Source: Verrucomicrobiales bacterium
GTDB taxonomy: Bacteria; Verrucomicrobiota; Verrucomicrobiia; Limisphaerales; JAYPXF01
Assembly: GCA_002715965.1 (NCBI GenBank)
Contig: PBAL01000049.1
Span: 1-49,168 of the forward strand
Length of the DNA stretch: 49,168 nucleotides
Direction: 5' to 3'
Shown: one piece after another, positions 25,969 through 34,869 of the stretch
Numbering within the stretch: the first letter of the stretch is position 1
Layout: every line of letters starts with the position of its first letter
The notes under the pieces: generated by a model
What the model was told of the DNA's origin: nothing
Seen by the model: only the letters and a program-made list of their open reading frames with translations
Databases searched by the model: none
Translations under genes and position numbers: made by a program

Positions 25969-27503
25969 CAGGGGGTGCTGGCGGAAGTCGAAAAGTTCAC
26001 TGGGTTCATCTGGGCTGTCTTCTCAGACGCATTGTCCGGCTCCGGATTCGAAGCCTTTCGTTCCCTGGCATGGAACCACTTCCAACGGCGTCCCGTTGCG
26101 TCGGATTCATACTGAACGAGCCCAAAAAAGAGCGAGCTTTTTTCAGTGTCCGGCGTCGTTTCGCGCCGCCACAGATTCCACAGGAGCGATTGGCTCCGGG
26201 CGCCGGTCAGCGGATTTTTTTCCGAACGCCAGATCGACCAGAGGGGGGACCAATTGCGCTCAACGCTTTTGTTGTTCGGCAGCATCGATTCCAGCACGGC
26301 CGGCACGCGCAACCGTTCGCGGCCGTCGAGTTCGCGTTTCCAATGAAAGACCGGCCACAGGTCCAGCCTCCTTCTCGCCTGGCCGGTCTCGATGTTCGAT
26401 TCAGTCAGATCGGAGTAGAGAAAAAAGATCACACTATACCTCTTCCGATGAAGCGGTGCTGCCTTGGCTTCATTGATCTTGAGAATTGGCCATGCATAAA
26501 AGTCGCTGCGCAGGGTATCACTCGACGAGCGGCTGAAGAACGGCCATACGCGATTCATGCGCTTGCCCTCCCCGCGGGCAAATCCGAGCAAGGGCCAGGG
26601 CAGTCCCCATTCGCGATATCGCTTTTCATGGTCTTCGGTGTAGGTAAAGAACGGCCAGAGCACGGTGGTTGAGTCCCGTGCGGGTGAACGCAACGCGGAG
26701 TAGAGCGGAAGCACCGCGTGCTCGCGGACTTCATTGGTAGTGCCGACGTCGCGATGCTCGTTGATAAGAAATGGCCAGAGCGCGAAGTCTTTCCTGTGCC
26801 CCGATACAAAGACCGGTTCCCCAAAATTGTTCGTCTTGCTGTGTGAGACTTTGAGTTCGCGACCCATCACCGGCCAGAACTGCCAGCCTCTCAGCCATTC
26901 GCCTTTGCGCCGGTGAAAAAAAGGATACAGGTAGTTGCGCGTCACGACATCACGCTTCCGGGTCTTGGAGTAGAGGGGAAACATCACAAACTCGATCTCG
27001 TCGCGAAGCATGCGATTCACCAGCCGACCGTAGAACGGAAAGACCGCCGTGTAGTCTGAGGAGGCGTTTGTCGAGCGTTGTTGGTAGTAGAAGGGAAATA
27101 TCGTCAGTTTGCCGCGATCATTCAGGTCCTGATCGCGTGCCACGGAGAAGCTCAGCAATTGCATCAATTGGACGCGTTTTTCACCTCCAAACCGGTCGAA
27201 GGTCATCAACGGGTAGAGGAAATCCATCTCCTCATATTCCAAACTCGGTTTCTTGGTCTTTGAAAAGAAGGGAGGAAATGCGCGCGTCGTCTGATTGTCG
27301 GTTTTTTCCTCGTAATAGAACGGACCGATCTCCCTGCGCCTCCCATCTTGGAGCGTGAGTTTGAAGTCGTGGATGGCCGGCCCCCAGCTAAGGAAATTCC
27401 TGTTCGTCCCAGCGGTGACGGACGCATTGATACACAAAAAAACGGCCAAAAGCGCCCAAAACGACCTGATCGATGAATTGTGCTGCTTTCGCCCGAGAAT
27501 CAC
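25968..27503 (-). CDS. Secreted aromatic-Pro repeat protein heading the Mla operon; candidate envelope partner
   Basis: A 511-residue exported protein not assignable to a known family. A signal peptide (residues about 12-32) is followed by at least 14 copies of an [FLW][YWF]P[FLV][FYL] motif: FPPFF 76, LYPLM 96, FPFYY 136, FPFYG 155, FPLYS 175, LYPFF 192, FWPVM 209, LWPFL 242, LPLYS 265, LWPFF 282, PWPLL 302, VWPFF 319, AWPIL 337, LWPVF 382, then PLWSIW and LLWNLW. Most steps are 17-20 residues, the size of a beta hairpin or solenoid turn, with Arg/Lys/Glu-rich links. Outer-membrane beta-barrel or beta-solenoid are plausible folds. Stop-start overlap with mlaE argues for a role with the lipid transporter. 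Confidence 0.8.
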   Translation of the reverse strand: MILGRKQHNSSIRSFWALLAVFLCINASVTAGTNRNFLSWGPAIHDFKLTLQDGRRREIGPFYYEEKTDNQTTRAFPPFFSKTKKPSLEYEEMDFLYPLMTFDRFGGEKRVQLMQLLSFSVARDQDLNDRGKLTIFPFYYQQRSTNASSDYTAVFPFYGRLVNRMLRDEIEFVMFPLYSKTRKRDVVTRNYLYPFFHRRKGEWLRGWQFWPVMGRELKVSHSKTNNFGEPVFVSGHRKDFALWPFLINEHRDVGTTNEVREHAVLPLYSALRSPARDSTTVLWPFFTYTEDHEKRYREWGLPWPLLGFARGEGKRMNRVWPFFSRSSSDTLRSDFYAWPILKINEAKAAPLHRKRYSVIFFLYSDLTESNIETGQARRRLDLWPVFHWKRELDGRERLRVPAVLESMLPNNKSVERNWSPLWSIWRSEKNPLTGARSQSLLWNLWRRETTPDTEKSSLFFGLVQYESDATGRRWKWFHARERKASNPEPDNASEKTAQMNPVNFSTSASTP

Positions 27504-27716
27504 GTGGTTTTGATTCTAGTTTTCGTCACACCAGCGTCAAGGGGAGGCGAAATCGGCTCGGTTAAAGTTCGCCCATGATCTGATTCTATAACGTTATCGG
27601 AACGTAACATTTACGGAGTTCGCCGTATTCCACCGCATAATAGATTGACTTTGATTTTCACTGCTTTAACTTCTTCTGTTAGTTGATTGAGGTTTTAGTT
27701 GGCCTCGGTTCCTCAC

Positions 27717-27756
27717 AACCCAGCGACGGAGGGTGCATTGTCGTCGCTGGGTTTTT
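27717..27756 (+). terminator. Intrinsic terminator facing the plus strand, orphan
   Basis: AACCCAGCGACG (27717-27728) pairs perfectly over 12 bp with CGTCGCTGGGTT (27742-27753) around a 13-base loop, followed by TTTTTCCTTT. The T tract is on the plus side, yet no plus-strand gene ends here: both neighbours (27503 and 27777) are on the minus strand. It may end an unannotated plus-strand small RNA within 27504-27716, or act loosely for the minus-strand MMPL gene, though that side has no T tract. Confidence 0.7.
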
Positions 27757-27776
27757 CCTTTGTATACCCAGCTTTC

Positions 27777-30467
27777 TCAACGCCTCCAACCCATCCGCAT
27801 CAGGATACTGATTACCGCCGGCAGGAATGCCAAGGCGGCAATCATGCAGGTCAATGTTCCGACCGACATGATAAAACCCAAACTTTCGATGCCGCGATGA
27901 TCGGCGACCATCAGGCTCCCGAAGCCCGCGACCGTGGTCAGCGCGGATATGAAAACGGCCTTGCCAGTGCTCTTGGCGAGAATCGACGGCGATCGCTCTT
28001 CTTGAAACCGATTCAATATGTGGATTGCACTGGTCACGCCGATTCCGGCCACGAGCGGAAGCGTCATGATATTCGCGGGGTTAAATGGCAGACCACGCCA
28101 ACCCATGATCCCCGCCAGCCAGATGGTTCCAACCCCGACCGGAATCAAAGCGAGCATCATGCAGATCAAGGAACGAAAATGGAACAACACCATGAGCGCG
28201 GTAGCGCCCAGCGCGTAATACGCGGCTTCGATGTAACTGTCCTTCAGCAGCGTCGTATACTCGAGCAATTGAACCGGTGTCCCAGTCACATCCGGATCGA
28301 TCTTCCGCAGGTCGGCGACGAACGCAGCCTGATGGTCCTTCTGCCACACGTCGTCCTTCGGATACACCTGCAGCAGGTACCTGCCAGATACTCCGACGAA
28401 TCGATTGCGAAGACCGGAAGGCAGGTCTTCCACCGTCAGCGCTCCGGACGCATCCTGGCGAGCCAAGGCATTGAAAGTCGCACGCAAATCCGTGAGCAGG
28501 GCTTGTTGGAAGCGCGCCGCCTGTTCGCCCATGCGTCCGGCATCCGGTGAGTTTAACGACCGGCGGATTCTGGAGACCGATTCCCAGACTGATTGGATCT
28601 TCCAGTATAGCTCACTCTCTCCCTGGTCGGCCTGCACTGCTTCAACGGCTGCCCCCAGGTAGCCCTGGAAAGAATAGAAGACCTGGCTGGCCACCTTGAC
28701 GTCAAAAGGCCCGCGATCCACTTCGGCAAATCTGATCGAATCGGCAATACTCTTGATCTGATTGATCTTCTCCAGGCGGGGACCGGGATCTTCACCGAAG
28801 AAAGACGTCATTGATTTCACATCGGCAACTGTCGGCAGCTTGCGAACCCGCTCCTCGATCTGGTTTGCCGTCTCGACCGAGTCCGCCAGCAGAACTGCAA
28901 ACAGCAACGCATTGGACGCGGATTCGATCAGCTTCTCTTCAAAGATGACCGCGGGTAGATCCGCGGACTGCATGTGCAGGAGGTTGTAGTCAAAGTAGAC
29001 CCGGCGCGAGGACCAGACTGCCAGTCCGCACAGAACGATCGTGGTGAAAGCCATCACTCTGGGTTTGCCGAGCAACAGGCGTTCGATCTTTGCAGGCGTC
29101 AACTTCCGGGCTTTCTTTTGATCCATCCGGTTCTGTGTTCCACGCAGCAACAGAACGGGCAGCAATGTCATCATTGGAATCAGACTGATCAGCAATCCGC
29201 CTCCGGCAATGATTCCCATCTCCTGGATGCCTCGAAAATCCGTGAGCGCCATCGCAAAGAAGGCGGCCGAAGTCGTCAGCGCTCCCGTGAACACACCCTG
29301 TCCGGTGTTCACGAGTGATACGCGAATGGCGTCTCGTCGATCCAAACCCGCGTGCAGTTCCTCCTCATAACGAGTGATCAGATGAACGCCGAAATCAATG
29401 GCCAGACCGATCAGCATGGGCGCAAAGGTGATCGTCAGGATGTTCAGGTGGCCTACCACCAGCGTGGTGTATCCCATGGTGTAACCCAGGCTAACCAACA
29501 GACAGAGTGTCGCTTTGATCGGTCGCCCGGTTTCCTGATAGCCGTAGACGAAAATCAACCCGACCAGCAGCAGCGCGATTCCCGATGCAGCCATGGTGTC
29601 CTTTTGCGACTGGGCCATCTCATCGATCTCCAACACCGATTCTCCGGTCACGCCCACACTGACGCCCGGGACTTCGCGCTTGGTTTGATCCACCAGTTCG
29701 CGAATTCGCTCGATTGCTTTGCCCGTCAGATCGGCATCTGCCGCCTGCGCCGTGGCAAGGTACATCTTTCCGTTGCCGTAGGTGATGTACATTTCCTTTT
29801 CCGCCTCCGCACCGCCAAACAGCGCACTCAGACCCGGCGATGGCGGATTGCCAATGCGAAGCATCGCGGCATGGCACTGGTCGATGATACGTTGCAGCGC
29901 GGGCAGTGCGTCGATCAGTTCTTCGACCTCTTCCCTCGGCTTCTTCCCGGACTGGCGAAACTCCGTGTTGATCACCTGGATCAACGACACGAGGTTCGTC
30001 GCCCTGGAAAACTTGTCCACGAAGGGCTGATAAGCCGCGAGTTGTTCCTCCAGTTTTTCCAAGTCCGACTTCTCAAGAAACAACAGGGCCTTGTTGCCCA
30101 GCATTTTCAGGTCGCCCTTGTAGATGACGTTGCGGAAGAGATTGGTCTCCGCGTCAAGATGCGCCCCGATCCGTTCCACAAACTGGCGGTTCTTCTCCAT
30201 GTCATCGCTCTCCACGATGACCACCAGATCATCCTGGGCGGGGAACTCCTTCTTGAACTCCAGGAAATTGCGATGATACCGCTTCTCCGTTCCCACCAGA
30301 TCACCACGGCTGGTGGAAAACTCCAGCTTGGAGACGGTGAAGGCAACGCATGCGGCAAAAGCCAGAAACTGCGGATACAGGAACAGCTTCGGGCGATCAT
30401 AAATCACGCCCGCCAGCTTCGTGAGCACGCGCTCGGCCCATGCGGTTTTATCTTTCGAATCCGTCAC
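27777..30467 (-). CDS. HpnN-like RND/MMPL lipid exporter
   Basis: An 896-residue inner-membrane exporter of the MMPL/RND superfamily, built as two similar halves, each with one N-terminal helix, a large periplasmic loop and a five-helix block. First block: DFGVHLITRYEEELHAG and FTGALTTSAAFFAMALTDFR; second block: GIGVTSAIHILNRFQEER with FISALTTVAGFGSLMVADHR. The wording is close to HpnN, which carries hopanoids to the outer membrane. The GTG at 30467 (VTDSKDKTAWAERVL) is chosen since the longer frame runs into the divergent uvrA. It lies beside the Mla operon on the same strand, giving a lipid-traffic neighbourhood; no hopanoid synthesis gene is in the window. Confidence 0.88.
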   Translation of the reverse strand: MTDSKDKTAWAERVLTKLAGVIYDRPKLFLYPQFLAFAACVAFTVSKLEFSTSRGDLVGTEKRYHRNFLEFKKEFPAQDDLVVIVESDDMEKNRQFVERIGAHLDAETNLFRNVIYKGDLKMLGNKALLFLEKSDLEKLEEQLAAYQPFVDKFSRATNLVSLIQVINTEFRQSGKKPREEVEELIDALPALQRIIDQCHAAMLRIGNPPSPGLSALFGGAEAEKEMYITYGNGKMYLATAQAADADLTGKAIERIRELVDQTKREVPGVSVGVTGESVLEIDEMAQSQKDTMAASGIALLLVGLIFVYGYQETGRPIKATLCLLVSLGYTMGYTTLVVGHLNILTITFAPMLIGLAIDFGVHLITRYEEELHAGLDRRDAIRVSLVNTGQGVFTGALTTSAAFFAMALTDFRGIQEMGIIAGGGLLISLIPMMTLLPVLLLRGTQNRMDQKKARKLTPAKIERLLLGKPRVMAFTTIVLCGLAVWSSRRVYFDYNLLHMQSADLPAVIFEEKLIESASNALLFAVLLADSVETANQIEERVRKLPTVADVKSMTSFFGEDPGPRLEKINQIKSIADSIRFAEVDRGPFDVKVASQVFYSFQGYLGAAVEAVQADQGESELYWKIQSVWESVSRIRRSLNSPDAGRMGEQAARFQQALLTDLRATFNALARQDASGALTVEDLPSGLRNRFVGVSGRYLLQVYPKDDVWQKDHQAAFVADLRKIDPDVTGTPVQLLEYTTLLKDSYIEAAYYALGATALMVLFHFRSLICMMLALIPVGVGTIWLAGIMGWRGLPFNPANIMTLPLVAGIGVTSAIHILNRFQEERSPSILAKSTGKAVFISALTTVAGFGSLMVADHRGIESLGFIMSVGTLTCMIAALAFLPAVISILMRMGWRR

Positions 30468-30612
30468 CCGTCGTGCCCCATCAAAACGCCAAAGGCAACT
30501 CGTCCACAATCTTGAATTTGCCAACCCGCCCTTGAGACACAGAACAGGCGAAGGTTGAACAGAATCACTCTTGGTCATCCCGGTTTTCTGCGCAATCTTC
30601 CCCGCTCTGCAA

Positions 30613-33282
30613 ATGGGTTCAAGAAACGGACAGGACGCCATCTCGATTCGCGGCGCGCGCGAGCACAACCTCAAGGACGTCTCGCTCGACATTCCGCACG
30701 GCAAGTTCGTTGTTGTTACCGGCGTGAGCGGTTCGGGCAAGAGCACGCTGGCGTTCGATCTCGTCTTCAACGAAGGCCAGCGTCGATTCCTCGACTCAAT
30801 GAGCGCGTACGCCCGCCAGTTCATCGAGCAGATGGCGCGGCCGGATGTGGATGTGATTGCCGGGATTCCACCCACGGTGAGCATTGAGCAGGGCACATCG
30901 CGCGGAGGTGGCAAGAGCACCGTGGCCACGGTCACGGAGGTTTATCATTTCATCCGCCTGCTCTTCGCGCGCCTCGGGACGCAGCATTGTCCCGCGTGCG
31001 AGATTCCCGTCGCTCCGCAAACCCGCAGTCAACTTGCTGATACGCTTCGCGCCGAAAGCCGGAGACGTGGCGCCTTGAAGCTGCTCGCGCCGGTGATTCG
31101 CAATCGAAAAGGGTTTCATTCATCCGTCGTCGCTGCGGCTGCGAAGAACGGATTCGAACAGGTTCGCGCCGACGGGGCATTCTACGACACCGCGGAACCT
31201 TTTCGATTGGATCGTTTCAAGGAACACGACATCGAGGTGCTGGTCGGAGAATGGAACGACAAGCGAAGGAAGAAATCCGGCGCGGAACTGCACGACGTCA
31301 TCACCGCTGCGTTGAGGGCCGGCAATGGAATTTTCTACGCGCTTGATCGGAAGGGGGAACTCACCATTCATTCAACCGAACGGGCCTGCCCCCGGTGTGG
31401 CACGTCGTTTGCCAAGCTCGATCCCAAGAACTTCAGCTACAACTCATCGCAAGGCTGGTGCGCACGCTGCCGTGGTTTCGGAGAACTCTTCTACATGCCC
31501 GACGTCGACCGTGGTGCTCGCGCCGACGCGATCGAGGAGTCGTGGTTCATGTGGCAGGAAGGCGAACGGGAGCAATGCCCGGGTTGCCAAGGCGCGCGAT
31601 TGAATCCGCTCGCCCGGGCCGTCCGCCTCGACCTCGGCTCGAAGGGGCAATCGGCGCCCACCATCGATTTCTTCGCGGAGGCAGGTGTGGCTGAGGCGCA
31701 TGAATACTTTCGAAAACTCAATCCCTCCGGAGGCGTGGCAGCGATCGCGCGCGACATCCTTCCCGAGATCACCGAACGCCTGAAGTTTCTGCGCGAGGTC
31801 GGTCTCGGCTACCTCCAGCTCGGCCGGGGCGTACCCACCTTGTCCGGCGGTGAATCACAACGCATCCGGCTCGCAGCCCAGCTCGGTTCGAACCTGAGCG
31901 GTGTCCTCTACGTGCTCGACGAACCGACGATCGGACTTCACGCACGCGACAATGAACAACTTCTCAACACGCTCGAACGGCTGCGTCAACGCGGGAATTC
32001 ACTGCTCGTGGTGGAGCACGATGAAGACACAATGCGGCGAGCGGATTTCGTGGTCGACCTCGGCCCTGGCGCCGGCGTGAATGGCGGTCATGTCGTGGCC
32101 ACCGGCAAGCTGGCCGAACTTGCCACGCATCCTGATTCAATCACCGGTTCCTGTCTCGGAATGAAGCGGAGTTTTCCGGCACGCGGCAAGCGAAGGGAGA
32201 TCAACCAAGTCCGCGGCAGGAAACCCGGTGTCGATTCGCGATGGCTGACCTTGAGCAAAGCCGATCGAAATAATCTGAAGAACATCGAGACGCGCATCCC
32301 ACTCGGTCGCTTTGTGGTGGTGACCGGTGTCAGCGGCAGTGGGAAGAGCACACTGATTCGCGATTGTCTTCATCCGGCGCTGGAACTCGCGGTTGCTGCG
32401 AACAAGAAGAAAAAGAAAGCCAAGCTCAGGGAGCTCACCGGCTACGAATCCATTTCGGCAGTCTACGAGGTCGATCAATCCCCCATCGGCCGGACGCCCC
32501 GGTCCACGCCGGCAACCTATGTCGGATTCTTCGACGAAATTCGAAAACTGTTCGCACAGACACCCGAAGCCCGCCTGCGTGGATATGGTCCGGGGCGCTT
32601 TTCCTTTAACAGCCCGGCCGGCCGTTGTCCGGATTGTGACGGCGCGGGACAGAACAAGATCGAGATGAACTTCCTGCCGGCGGCATTCGTGAAATGCGAA
32701 ACCTGCGACGGACTTCGATTTGATCCGGAAACCCTCGACGTTGAATTCCACGGCAGGAACATCTCACAGGTCCTCGATCTGAGCGTCGAACAGGCCATCG
32801 AGTTTTTCAGCAGTTTTCAGAAGATCAAACGCGCATTGGAGGCCCTCCGAGATACCGGCCTCGAATACCTCCGGCTCGGCCAGCCCAGCCCGACCCTCAG
32901 TGGTGGCGAAGCGCAACGCGTCAAACTCGTCACCCACCTGCTCAGCGGCCTCAAAGATCCCGACCTGTTCACCCGCCTGCCGCGTCGGAACTTTTTCATC
33001 CTCGAAGAACCCACCATCGGCCTGCACATGGCCGACGTGAACCGACTTGTCGAAGTCATCCAACGGCTCGTCGACTTCGGGCACACCGTCGTGGTCATCG
33101 AACACAACCTCGACCTCATTGCCGAAGCCGACTGGGTCATCGATCTGGGTCCGGAAGGCGGGGATGCAGGCGGAAGAATCATCGCCGAAGGCACGCCTGA
33201 GAAGATCGCCGCGTACAAGACCTCCCACACCGGCCGGTACCTGAAGAAGACCCTCCGCGGCAACAGCCGAAAGTGCTCTTAA
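30613..33282 (+). CDS. UvrA-family excinuclease ATPase, divergent paralogue
   Basis: An 889-residue DNA-damage-recognition ATPase with two ABC modules. Walker A GVSGSGKST occurs at about residues 33-41 and again near 573; signatures LSGGESQRIRLA and LSGGEAQRVKLV are present. Zinc-binding CxxC pairs occur at CPRCG with CARCRG, CPGCQG and CPDCDG with CETCDG. The first Walker B is LDEPTIGLH, but the second is LEEPTIGLH, with Glu replacing the usual Asp, preceded by an insertion KDPDLFTRLPRRN. This marks a UvrA-like subgroup distinct from housekeeping UvrA, possibly in resistance to DNA-binding compounds. The start at 30613 gives MGSRNGQDAISIRGAREHNL. Confidence 0.9.
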   Translation: MGSRNGQDAISIRGAREHNLKDVSLDIPHGKFVVVTGVSGSGKSTLAFDLVFNEGQRRFLDSMSAYARQFIEQMARPDVDVIAGIPPTVSIEQGTSRGGGKSTVATVTEVYHFIRLLFARLGTQHCPACEIPVAPQTRSQLADTLRAESRRRGALKLLAPVIRNRKGFHSSVVAAAAKNGFEQVRADGAFYDTAEPFRLDRFKEHDIEVLVGEWNDKRRKKSGAELHDVITAALRAGNGIFYALDRKGELTIHSTERACPRCGTSFAKLDPKNFSYNSSQGWCARCRGFGELFYMPDVDRGARADAIEESWFMWQEGEREQCPGCQGARLNPLARAVRLDLGSKGQSAPTIDFFAEAGVAEAHEYFRKLNPSGGVAAIARDILPEITERLKFLREVGLGYLQLGRGVPTLSGGESQRIRLAAQLGSNLSGVLYVLDEPTIGLHARDNEQLLNTLERLRQRGNSLLVVEHDEDTMRRADFVVDLGPGAGVNGGHVVATGKLAELATHPDSITGSCLGMKRSFPARGKRREINQVRGRKPGVDSRWLTLSKADRNNLKNIETRIPLGRFVVVTGVSGSGKSTLIRDCLHPALELAVAANKKKKKAKLRELTGYESISAVYEVDQSPIGRTPRSTPATYVGFFDEIRKLFAQTPEARLRGYGPGRFSFNSPAGRCPDCDGAGQNKIEMNFLPAAFVKCETCDGLRFDPETLDVEFHGRNISQVLDLSVEQAIEFFSSFQKIKRALEALRDTGLEYLRLGQPSPTLSGGEAQRVKLVTHLLSGLKDPDLFTRLPRRNFFILEEPTIGLHMADVNRLVEVIQRLVDFGHTVVVIEHNLDLIAEADWVIDLGPEGGDAGGRIIAEGTPEKIAAYKTSHTGRYLKKTLRGNSRKCS

Positions 33283-33353
33283 TCGTTGTCTTAACTCCTT
33301 GTCTCAATCTCCCTCACGATGAGATGCCACCGATTTCTGGACCGGTTCGTGTC

Positions 33354-33530
33354 TTATTTCGGGTTGAGTAGTTTGGCTTCAAATTGACTGGGAGTGCGAT
33401 AGCCCAGGGCGGGGTGTTTGCGTTGGGTGTTGTAGCAGCCTTCGATGTAGCCGAAGAGTTCGCAGCGCGCGTCGGCCGCGTCCTCAAAGCAGCTGGCCTC
33501 CCTGAATCTGCTGGAAGAAAAAGCTCAATC
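33354..33530 (-). mobile_element. IS3-family transposase remnant (OrfB C-terminal end)
   Basis: The minus strand ending in TAA at 33354 reads DAADARCELFGYIEGCYNTQ then RKHPALGYRTPSQFEAKLLN, the typical end of an IS3-family integrase-type transposase (YIE..YN..R.H..LGY..P..FE). Only about 55 residues survive; the DDE domain and upstream orfA are absent. No inverted repeats are visible to me. It sits between uvrA and two small secreted-protein genes. Confidence 0.75.
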
Positions 33531-33566
33531 AATGGGACAGTGGGAAGGTTTTCGAACACACCCGGG

Positions 33567-34166
33567 TCACTCCTTCAGCCGAAACGAATCCCGGATCTTC
33601 CGCATCTGGCTCCACTCCGGCTTGTCGCCCGACAAAGGGGAAACAGAGAAGAAATACCAACTCCGATTCTGCTTCTCGAACGAGCGACGTGAGATTTCGA
33701 CATTCAGCTTCAGTAGCTTGCCGGTCACGAACACGTCATAAGTCGTTATTGTTCCGGTCCATTTCGGAGCCGATGCCGGCTTGTCACTCGACTTAACCAA
33801 CTGGATCTTCACGTCGATCTTTGCCGGATCCACCTGCACGCCTCGCGATCGCCCCACGCTCTTGCTCAGCCCGACGTAGTAGTTTCGCAAATCGCGTTCG
33901 AGCGCCTTCTCATCCAGGTCAACATCACCCTTCAGCCACCAGAAATACACATAGGTCCAATAGGTCGGTGAGCCCGGCTTGAACATGCCCGGCCCGAAGC
34001 GCAATTCCTCGAAACCCGTGTACTCCAACTCCTTCGCAAATCCCAAGGGGAAGGGAATCCTCTCCGAACGCCAGTTCTTGGGAGCGTCAAAGGTGAAGGC
34101 ATCCGCAGCCGCGAGCCTCAGCCCACATACCGTCCACATCAGAACGACGAAAACTATTCTTCGCAT
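33567..34166 (-). CDS. Secreted protein of unknown function
   Basis: A 199-residue protein starting MRRIVFVVLMWTVCGLRLAA, a signal peptide with an AADA-like cleavage. The mature part begins FTFDAPKNWRSERIPFPLGF and contains TYVYFWWLKGDVDLDEKALE, aromatic- and Lys-rich. I do not recognise a family. The ATG at 34166 is chosen over 34208 for the signal peptide. It is 66 bases downstream of the small secreted gene at 34233-34442 on the same strand and may be its operon partner. Confidence 0.65.
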   Translation of the reverse strand: MRRIVFVVLMWTVCGLRLAAADAFTFDAPKNWRSERIPFPLGFAKELEYTGFEELRFGPGMFKPGSPTYWTYVYFWWLKGDVDLDEKALERDLRNYYVGLSKSVGRSRGVQVDPAKIDVKIQLVKSSDKPASAPKWTGTITTYDVFVTGKLLKLNVEISRRSFEKQNRSWYFFSVSPLSGDKPEWSQMRKIRDSFRLKE

Positions 34167-34232
34167 CCCCGGATCGAAAAACAGATCAGCCTGATACGCA
34201 ATGAACAACGGTGGTCCGGCACGGAAGATCCG

Positions 34233-34442
34233 TTACTTCTTCGAACGCTTCACCGGCTTTTTCGGATGGCGCACCACCTTTACATCATTGTTCTGCGGCT
34301 TGCCTGGACTGCTGCGGCCCCGCGTGATGATTTTCTCAAGCAGGTCCTTCATTTCCGACAATCGCGAGCGTTCCGCCTGACCGCAAAGCGACTTTGGCAG
34401 GACAAACCAGAGAGCAACAAGCGGGAGGATGAACCGATTCAT
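34233..34442 (-). CDS. Small secreted basic protein of unknown function
   Basis: A 69-residue protein starting MNRFILPLVALWFVLPKSLC, a signal peptide. The short mature part has SRLSEMKDLLEKIITRG, a possible helix, and ends in a Lys-rich tail (KKPVKRSKK). The ATG at 34442 is used because earlier codons of the frame lie in the region shared with the divergent YjbR-like gene. No recognised family. Confidence 0.5.
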   Translation of the reverse strand: MNRFILPLVALWFVLPKSLCGQAERSRLSEMKDLLEKIITRGRSSPGKPQNNDVKVVRHPKKPVKRSKK

Positions 34443-34530
34443 GATTCGACACGATTCTGGCGCCACAATCGCGAGCCGGGTTGCACTGCAATCTCCTTGA
34501 ACAATTCCGTTCCCGCGTCTGTCATCGGGG

Positions 34531-34869
34531 ATGCCTGCAAGACCACTCACCCGCCGGCCCAAGATGGCGCGTGCTCTTCCGGACACTGAGGAAACCGAGA
34601 CCTGGGGCAAGCCGCGCTTCCGTGTGAACAACAAGATCTTCTGCGGTTACGGCGAGGAAGACGGCGCGACCGTCATCGGTTGCACTCTTGAGAAGAAACA
34701 CGCCCTGAAGGTGGTGAAGCGTCCCGGCCTCATCTTGTCTCCCTTTGGCGGCAAGCACGGTTGGATCTCCATCGATGTCGAACACATCGAGGATTGGGAG
34801 GGGATCAACGACTGCATCCTCGAGAGCTACACATTGACCGCGACAAAGCGTTCCATCGCCAAACTATGA
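34531..34869 (+). CDS. MmcQ/YjbR-family DNA-binding-fold protein
   Basis: A 112-residue cytoplasmic protein of the MmcQ/YjbR family. RALPDTEETETWGKPRFRVN followed by KIFCGYGEEDG matches the family pattern of LP.tee...wG.p.fkv..K.Fa, and a conserved C-terminal strand-helix pair follows. Its function is unknown although the fold resembles some DNA-binding proteins. The N terminus is short by a few residues against the family, so the ATG at 34531 or the one at 34564 could be the start. Its stop overlaps the sulfatase start by four bases (ATGA). Confidence 0.78.
   Translation: MPARPLTRRPKMARALPDTEETETWGKPRFRVNNKIFCGYGEEDGATVIGCTLEKKHALKVVKRPGLILSPFGGKHGWISIDVEHIEDWEGINDCILESYTLTATKRSIAKL

Noticed and set aside
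30468..30935. N-terminal extension of the MMPL exporter
   Set aside because: The added residues overlap divergent uvrA and are not protein-like.
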